This document shows, in pieces, positions 57,715 through 64,000 of a DNA stretch of 64,000 nt. Location: the NCBI RefSeq assembly GCF_900636325.1, contig NZ_LR134263.1, positions 1,922,001 to 1,986,000 on the forward strand, written 5' to 3'. The translations under genes were made by a program, and so were the position numbers. Below the pieces are notes generated by a model, which was given only the letters and a program-made list of their open reading frames with translations, did no database searches and had not been told where the DNA came from. This DNA is from Staphylococcus delphini (GTDB lineage: Bacteria > Bacillota > Bacilli > Staphylococcales > Staphylococcaceae). Every line of letters begins with the position of its first letter. Positions within the stretch are counted from its first letter, which is position 1.

Positions 57715-57922
57715 AGGACCTAAATTTTTGATTTAGCTTGATGCTCATTTGCAACAACTTACTCTCTTTAATCCACGTTTAAAAGCATTACCCGTATGGA
57801 CGAACTTCCGAGGAAAAACCCCCGGATGCGCGTCCAATAAGAGCAATGACATAAGCGTACATGTAAGAAGAGAACAAGTGAGATTCGCAAATGATCTCAA
57901 TCTATCAAAAATTTAAGTCCCT
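57715..57922. repeat. Large hairpin repeat, copy 5d (downstream of lpdA)
   Basis: AGGACCTAAATTTTTGAT (57715-57732) pairs with ATCAAAAATTTAAGTCCCT (57904-57922); CATTTGC...ACTTACTCTCTT pairs with AAGAGAACAAGT...GCAAATG; and GGACGAACTTCCGAGG pairs with CCCCCGGATGCGCGTCC. Thus almost the whole 208 bases fold as one long hairpin with a five-base loop. It lies 24 bases after the lpdA stop and may end or protect the pdh transcript. Confidence 0.78.
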
Positions 57923-57945
57923 ATCTCTTATCTATTTAACTATTA

Positions 57946-59352
57946 TTACATTGTGTGAATTGGTAAACCTAAAGCTTTTTCAGCAGCTTCCATGCTCATT
58001 TCACCTAATGTTGGGTGAGCGTGAACTGTTAAAGCGATATCTTCAGCGTTCATACCTGCTTCAATTGCTAAACCAAGTTCAGCGATAACGTCTGAAGCGT
58101 TTGTACCCACAACTTGTGCACCGATAAGCGTGTCATCTTCTTTAAGTGTCACAAGTTTAACGAAACCGTTTGTATCATTTAATGATAATGCACGGCCGTT
58201 TGCTTGGTAAGGGAATTTAGAAGCTTTGATGTCAAGACCTTCTTCTTTCGCTTGTGCTTCAGTGTAACCCACTTGTGCTAATTCTGGCTCAGTGAAACAT
58301 ACTGCAGGCATACCGATGTAATCCACTTCTGAATTTTGTCCTGCAATCGCTTCAGCTGCAATTTTAGCTTCGTAGCTTGCTTTGTGTGCAAGTGGTAAGC
58401 CTGGGACGATATCACCAATTGCATAGATACTGTCAACAGATGTACGGCTTTGTTTGTCAACTTCAACTAAACCGCGGTCAGTTAATTTCACGCCAACTTC
58501 TTCTAAACCAAGTTCGTCAGTGTTTGGACGACGACCTACAGTTACTAATACGTAGTCAGCTTCGATTGTTTTCTCTTCACCTTTAACTTCGTAAGTCACT
58601 TTAACACCGTTATCAGTTTCTTCAGCTGATTTAGCTAAAGCTTCTGTTTCGATGATCATGCCTTTTGCTTTCATTTCTTTTTTAACTGGTGCAACCATTT
58701 GTTTTTCGAAACCACCAAGAATTTCTTTTGCACCTTCAAGAATTGTCACTTCAGTACCGAAGTTAGCATAGGCAGTACCTAATTCTGAACCGATGTAGCC
58801 GCCACCAACGACAACTAATTTTTTAGGTACTTCTTGTAAGTTTAACGCACCAGTAGAGTCAAGGATACGACCACCGAATTCGAAGTTAGGAATTTGAATT
58901 GGACGTGAACCTGTTGCTACGATAGCATTTTTGAAGTTGTAAGTTTGTGCGCTCTTATCGTCCATTACACGTAAGCTGTGTTCATCAACGAAGTAAGCTT
59001 CACCACGAACGATTTCAACTTTGTTTCCTTTTAATAATGATTCAACACCGCCAGTTAATTTGCTAACGACTGAACCTTTAAAAGATTGGACTTTATCGAA
59101 ATCTAAAGATACGTTCTCAGCAGTGATACCTAAGTCTGCACCGTGTTGCGCTTGTTCGAAACGGTGAGATACGTTTAATAATGCTTTTGAAGGAATACAA
59201 CCTACGTTTAAGCATACGCCACCTAAATTGCCTTTTTCAACGATCGTTACTTTTTGACCTAACTGTGCTGCACGGATTGCTGCAACATAGCCACCAGGAC
59301 CTGCCCCAATGACAATAGTATCTGTTTCAATTGGAAAATCTCCGACTACCAT
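57946..59352 (-). CDS. pdhD: Dihydrolipoyl dehydrogenase (E3 of pyruvate dehydrogenase)
   Basis: 468 residues. FAD site [19 protein letters not shown]; the redox disulfide is in [19 protein letters not shown] site [36 protein letters not shown]; and the active-site His/Glu in [14 protein letters not shown]. It reoxidises dihydrolipoamide of E2. Last gene of pdhABCD, three bases after pdhC. Confidence 0.97.
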   Translation of the reverse strand: MVVGDFPIETDTIVIGAGPGGYVAAIRAAQLGQKVTIVEKGNLGGVCLNVGCIPSKALLNVSHRFEQAQHGADLGITAENVSLDFDKVQSFKGSVVSKLTGGVESLLKGNKVEIVRGEAYFVDEHSLRVMDDKSAQTYNFKNAIVATGSRPIQIPNFEFGGRILDSTGALNLQEVPKKLVVVGGGYIGSELGTAYANFGTEVTILEGAKEILGGFEKQMVAPVKKEMKAKGMIIETEALAKSAEETDNGVKVTYEVKGEEKTIEADYVLVTVGRRPNTDELGLEEVGVKLTDRGLVEVDKQSRTSVDSIYAIGDIVPGLPLAHKASYEAKIAAEAIAGQNSEVDYIGMPAVCFTEPELAQVGYTEAQAKEEGLDIKASKFPYQANGRALSLNDTNGFVKLVTLKEDDTLIGAQVVGTNASDVIAELGLAIEAGMNAEDIALTVHAHPTLGEMSMEAAEKALGLPIHTM

Positions 59353-59355
59353 ATT

Positions 59356-60657
59356 TTACCCCTCCATTAATAATAGTTCTGGATTGTTTAATAAACGTTT
59401 GATGTGGTTCATTGCGTTTTGACCAGTTGCACCATCAATTTGTCTGTGGTCAAAGCTTAGTGATAATGCTAACACAGGTGCTGCAACGATTTCGCCATCT
59501 TTAACGATTGGTTTTTGAGCGATACGACCAATACCTAAGATTGCAACTTCTGGGTGGTTGATAACTGGTGTGAACCATTGGCCACCTGCAGAACCGATGT
59601 TACTAATTGTACATGTTGCACCTTTCATTTCGTCAGATGTTAATTTACCGTCACGTGCTTTTACAGCAAGTTCGTTAATTTCATCTGAGATTTGGAAGAT
59701 TGATTTACGGTCAGCATGTTTAACAACAGGTACTAAAAGACCTCTGTCAGTGTCAGCTGCGATACCAATGTTCCAGTAATGTTTTTGTACAACTTCGCCA
59801 GCTTCTTCGTTAAATGAAGTGTTAAGTGCTGGGTATTTTTTCAATGCTGATACTAAAGCTTTAACAACATAAGGTAAGAATGTTAATTTAGTACCTTGTT
59901 CAGCAGCAATTTCTTTAAATTTCTTACGGTGATCCCATAACTCTTGAACATCAATTTCATCCATTAATGTTACGTGAGGTGCAGTATGTTTAGAGTTCAC
60001 CATTGCTTTTGCGATTGCTTTACGCATTGCAGAGATTTTTTCTGTTGTTTCAGGGAATTCACCTTCAGTTGAAACTGCTGGTGCTGGCGCTGCTGGTGCA
60101 GTTGATGCTTCTGAAGATTCAGCTGATGCAGTATCTTGAGCTGGTGCAGCTTGACCGCCACCATTTAAGTATGCATCTACATCTTCTTTAGTAATTCTAC
60201 CATTTTTACCTGTACCATTAACAGCTTTAATGTTCACATGATTGTCACGTGCATATTTACGCACTGATGGCATTGCTTTTACTTGTCTGTTTTCATCAAC
60301 TTCTACAGCTTCTTGAGCAGCAGGTGCCGCTTCTTCTTGAGGTGCTTCTTCTTGAGCTTCTTCAGCTTTTGCAGGTGCATCATTGCTGTGTCCGCCTTTG
60401 AATTCCATTTCTTCAGCGTCAGGTGCATCAATTTTAACAATTGTGTCACCTACAACGGCTACAGTACCTTCTTCAACTAATACTTCAAGTACTGTACCAC
60501 TTACAGGAGATGGGATTTCTACAACTGATTTATCATTTTGTACTTCACATAGTACGTCATCTTCTTCAATAGTGTCTCCAGCTTTAACAAACCACTTTAC
60601 GATTTCACCTTCGTGGATACCTTCACCAATATCGGGTAATCTAAATTCAAATGCCAC
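59356..60657 (-). CDS. pdhC: Dihydrolipoamide acetyltransferase (E2 of pyruvate dehydrogenase)
   Basis: 433 residues from a GTG at 60657 with AGGAGGAAAGAAC ahead. One lipoyl domain (1-80, [13 protein letters not shown] with the lipoyl lysine), an Ala/Pro/Glu-rich linker, the E3-binding domain (about 130-165, [16 protein letters not shown]), a second linker and the catalytic core ending with [13 protein letters not shown]. It forms the core of the complex. Preceded by a 157-base gap with its own hairpin and -10. Confidence 0.96.
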   Translation of the reverse strand: MAFEFRLPDIGEGIHEGEIVKWFVKAGDTIEEDDVLCEVQNDKSVVEIPSPVSGTVLEVLVEEGTVAVVGDTIVKIDAPDAEEMEFKGGHSNDAPAKAEEAQEEAPQEEAAPAAQEAVEVDENRQVKAMPSVRKYARDNHVNIKAVNGTGKNGRITKEDVDAYLNGGGQAAPAQDTASAESSEASTAPAAPAPAVSTEGEFPETTEKISAMRKAIAKAMVNSKHTAPHVTLMDEIDVQELWDHRKKFKEIAAEQGTKLTFLPYVVKALVSALKKYPALNTSFNEEAGEVVQKHYWNIGIAADTDRGLLVPVVKHADRKSIFQISDEINELAVKARDGKLTSDEMKGATCTISNIGSAGGQWFTPVINHPEVAILGIGRIAQKPIVKDGEIVAAPVLALSLSFDHRQIDGATGQNAMNHIKRLLNNPELLLMEG

Positions 60658-60680
60658 GTTCTTTCCTCCTAAATAATTAA

Positions 60681-60743
60681 ATTATAAACAATACTTTGTT
60701 TACACACATATAGGAGAAGAAACGAAAAATCATTTCATTCTCC
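60681..60743 (-). promoter_or_regulatory. Hairpin and -10 element in the pdhB-pdhC gap
   Basis: Reverse strand GGAGAA...TTCTCC with an inner GAAA/TTTC stem (60713-60743), then TATAAT (60681-60686) ahead of the AGGAGG of pdhC. The hairpin lacks a T-run directly behind it, so it may be an RNA-processing or stability element; the TATAAT with a poor -35 may be an internal promoter giving extra E2 and E3. Confidence 0.45.
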
Positions 60744-60814
60744 ATATGCACGGGCGTGGGTCAGAAAACTGATGTCACAACTCTCTCTTTTCCACTCTTC
60801 TCAAAAATTACACA

Positions 60815-61792
60815 TTAAAATTCTAAAGTTTTCTTCGCTTGTTCAACGATGTCAGTTTTGTTTGGTAACCAAACGTTTTCAGCTTGTGTAAATGGATAAA
60901 TTGTATCTGGCGCTGCAACACGTCCGATCGGTGCTTCTAATGAAAGAATTGCACGTTCTGATAATTCAGCGACAACATTTGCACCTACACCTGCTTGTTT
61001 TTGTGCTTCTTGAACGACAATAACACGACCTGTTTTTTCAACTGATTTTACAAGTGTTTCAACGTCTAATGGTTGAACTGTACGTAAGTCAATCACTTCA
61101 ACAGAGTGGCCGTCTTTTTCAAGTTCTTCAGCAGCTTTCATTGACTCTTGAACCATTGCACCGTAAGTGATGATTGTTAAGTCAGTTCCTTCACGTTTAA
61201 CGTTCGCTTTACCGATTTCGATTGTGTACTCTTCTTCAGGGACTTCTTCACGGAATGAACGGTATAATTTCATGTGCTCTAAATATACGACTGGGTCATT
61301 GCTACGGATACTTTCGATTAATAAACCTTTTGCATCGTATGGACCAGATGGAATCACCACTTTTAAACCTGGTGATTGTGCTAAAATACCTTCTAAGTTA
61401 TCAGCGTGCAATTCTGGTGTATGTACACCACCACCGAATGGCGCACGAACTGTCACTGGTGCTACTTTTGAGTTACCTGAACGGAAACGATGACGTGCGA
61501 TTTGTCCTGCAACAGAATCGAATACTTCAAATACGAAACCTAAGAATTGGACTTCCATAATTGGACGGTATCCTTGAGTTGAAAGACCTAACGCTAAACC
61601 ACCGATACCAGATTCAGCTAAAGGTGTGTCAAATACACGGTCTTCACCGAATTCTTTTTGTAATCCCTCAGTTACACGGAATACACCACCGTTAACACCA
61701 ACGTCTTCACCAAATAACAAAGTGTTTTCGTCATTTTTAAGTTCAGTTGCTAGCGCGTTGTTAATCGCTTGAACCATTGTCATTTGTGCCAT
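60815..61792 (-). CDS. pdhB: Pyruvate dehydrogenase E1 beta subunit
   Basis: 325 residues. [53 protein letters not shown]-type helix and [20 protein letters not shown] are E1-beta signatures; the C-terminal half is a transketolase-C fold. Works with PdhA to decarboxylate pyruvate with thiamine diphosphate. Starts three bases after pdhA. Confidence 0.96.
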   Translation of the reverse strand: MAQMTMVQAINNALATELKNDENTLLFGEDVGVNGGVFRVTEGLQKEFGEDRVFDTPLAESGIGGLALGLSTQGYRPIMEVQFLGFVFEVFDSVAGQIARHRFRSGNSKVAPVTVRAPFGGGVHTPELHADNLEGILAQSPGLKVVIPSGPYDAKGLLIESIRSNDPVVYLEHMKLYRSFREEVPEEEYTIEIGKANVKREGTDLTIITYGAMVQESMKAAEELEKDGHSVEVIDLRTVQPLDVETLVKSVEKTGRVIVVQEAQKQAGVGANVVAELSERAILSLEAPIGRVAAPDTIYPFTQAENVWLPNKTDIVEQAKKTLEF

Positions 61793-61795
61793 GGC

Positions 61796-62959
<1,164 letters not shown>

Positions 62960-63071
62960 CTAGTGTAACACAAAGTATACGAACTGTTAAACAGTTTTCC
63001 TAAAGTTCTGTAACACTTGATAACACAACAGTAGAGGCAACTGTTATACCAATTCTTTCAAACTGTTATAG

Positions 63072-63704
63072 TTAATTGTTAGCGATTTCATCAACATCTT
63101 GCTTTTCTGTTTGTACTTTACGGATCGCTTTTGTGTAGTCCTCTACTTTTTTCTGCATATTTTTTTGAACATCAGATAACGCTTTTGAACGCTTGTCGAC
63201 TTCTTCTTGTGTACCTGAATCTTCTTTAAAATAACTGAACAAATCTTTTTCTTTGTTGATGACGTCTTGATAGCCTTTAACGAAAGCATCGTGTTTTTTA
63301 TTTTTTTCTTCAATCGCTTTGTTCAATTCATCAAACTCTTTTTTATCATCTTCATCTTCAATTTTGTTCGACTCTGCTTTTGCCTTTTCGAAAGCTTTTT
63401 TAGAATGATTCATCGCTTCAACTTCTTTTTTCAATTGCTTTTCACGCTTGTTCGCATTGTCGAGCACTTGATCCACCTTATCTTGCACTTCAGCAATATT
63501 TTTACCACTAATTTCTTTTGATAGCTTTTCTTTTTCTTTCTCAAGCTTATTCATTTCTTTATTAACATCTTGTATCGGTGCTTCAGCTTTTTGCATATTT
63601 TCAAGTCCGTCATTGTACTTTTCAATATGTTCACCATCTTTGCTACAAGCCGCCAATAAAAATGTTGTGGCAACTGCTACTCCAATTGTTTTATGAAATT
63701 TCAT
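63072..63704 (-). CDS. YkyA-like lipoprotein
   Basis: 210 residues from the ATG at 63704 (AGGAGG eight bases ahead). A lipoprotein signal with lipobox LLAACSK is followed by a long helical, Lys/Glu-rich coiled coil (NKLEKEKEKLSKEISGKNIA, KAKAESNKIEDEDDKKEF). The family (putative cell-wall binding lipoprotein) is of unknown function and lies between pdhA and def in Bacillales, as here. Attached to the outer face of the membrane. Confidence 0.9.
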   Translation of the reverse strand: MKFHKTIGVAVATTFLLAACSKDGEHIEKYNDGLENMQKAEAPIQDVNKEMNKLEKEKEKLSKEISGKNIAEVQDKVDQVLDNANKREKQLKKEVEAMNHSKKAFEKAKAESNKIEDEDDKKEFDELNKAIEEKNKKHDAFVKGYQDVINKEKDLFSYFKEDSGTQEEVDKRSKALSDVQKNMQKKVEDYTKAIRKVQTEKQDVDEIANN

Positions 63705-63945
63705 TCTGGAGACCTCCTTATCTGTCACTCGTAATATTAATGAAAATAGCGCTATAATTCAAATATTCGCACATTTTTTGTCCTTTCACACATTTTTCAA
63801 GGACATATGCACAATGCTCCCTTTATGACGTGTATTAATTGCAGAAGTTAAAAATATGTCTATATACGATTTTAATTTTGAAAGTTTTCGACTATCACTT
63901 TATGGAATTTTTTTGATATATTATTAAATAAGGAAGGTGTCAAAA

Positions 63946-64000
63946 ATGTTAACAATGAAAGATATTATTAGAGATGGACATCCTACACTTCGCCAAAGAG
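63946..64000 (+). CDS. def: Peptide deformylase, first 18 codons
   Basis: MLTMKDIIRDGHPTLRQR matches the N-terminus of the long type 2 staphylococcal deformylase; the rest lies outside the window. AAGGAAGG stands seven bases before the ATG. Gene order def - ykyA-like - pdhABCD supports it. The enzyme removes formyl from nascent proteins, using Fe(II). Confidence 0.85.
   Translation, partial: MLTMKDIIRDGHPTLRQR

Overview
The window reads as a stretch of a low-GC Staphylococcus chromosome. Gene order and protein sequence match the conserved staphylococcal block def/pdhABCD - pot - typA - pycA/cta - ylb - rpmF - pheST - mutS2/trxA/uvrC - sdhCAB - murI. A phenol-soluble modulin of the epsilon type, a lysin remnant with an SH3b domain and several lineage-specific intergenic repeats suggest the hyicus/intermedius branch (S. 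pseudintermedius, S. delphini or a near relative) rather than S. aureus; the species call is an inference.

Layout. 1-5.2 kb is accessory: the start of a VOC-family gene, a tRNA-Arg(UCU) used as an attachment site, a 1.7-kb island remnant bounded by a 15-bp repeat of the tRNA 3' end (holding a broken, secreted Cys-rich bacteriocin-like gene, a small membrane protein and the tail of a phage lysin), further phage head-gene remnants (scaffold, and a MuF minor-head fragment fused to a JAB/RadC-like domain with a small acidic gene behind it), and a 21-residue PSM. 5.2-19.2 kb is housekeeping: phosphoesterase, rdgB, murI, sdhCAB, uvrC, trxA, mutS2, polX, cvpA, zapA, rnhC. 19.2-26.2 kb has an intergenic repeat element, a MerB-like protein with the full catalytic triad, pheST under a T-box leader, a TrmH-type methyltransferase and then about 1 kb of repeats where S. 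aureus has its isd locus. 26.3-36.4 kb is the Bacillales ylb/cta block (rpmF, yceD, tmcAL, coaD, rsmD, ylbG, a GDPD gene, ylbF, ylbC, ctaM, ctaB, ctaA) with an unfamiliar secreted two-repeat protein inserted. 36.6-49.3 kb has pycA, ftsW, ylaN, ylaL, ylaI, an old-yellow-enzyme gene, typA, ylaF, an inositol-monophosphatase-like gene and yktB. 50-63 kb has two DUF4064 membrane proteins, the potABCD spermidine/putrescine importer with its XRE-cupin regulator, a UPF0223 gene, and pdhABCD. The window ends with a YkyA-like lipoprotein and the first codons of def.

Working relations. Much of the window is central energy metabolism: pyruvate entry (pdhABCD, pycA), TCA/respiration (sdhCAB) and the heme A/aa3 oxidase assembly genes (ctaA, ctaB, ctaM). 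In front of sdhCAB there is a candidate cre site and a Fur-box-like palindrome, so carbon and iron control may meet there.

The most unusual signal is a family of modular, imperfect, long inverted repeats placed at the 3' ends of transcription units at five sites (about 19.3, 25.4-26.2, 43.4-43.8, 49.3-49.9 and 56.9-57.9 kb). The arms of different copies differ in sequence but stay complementary, and one copy is nested in another. I do not recognise this family.
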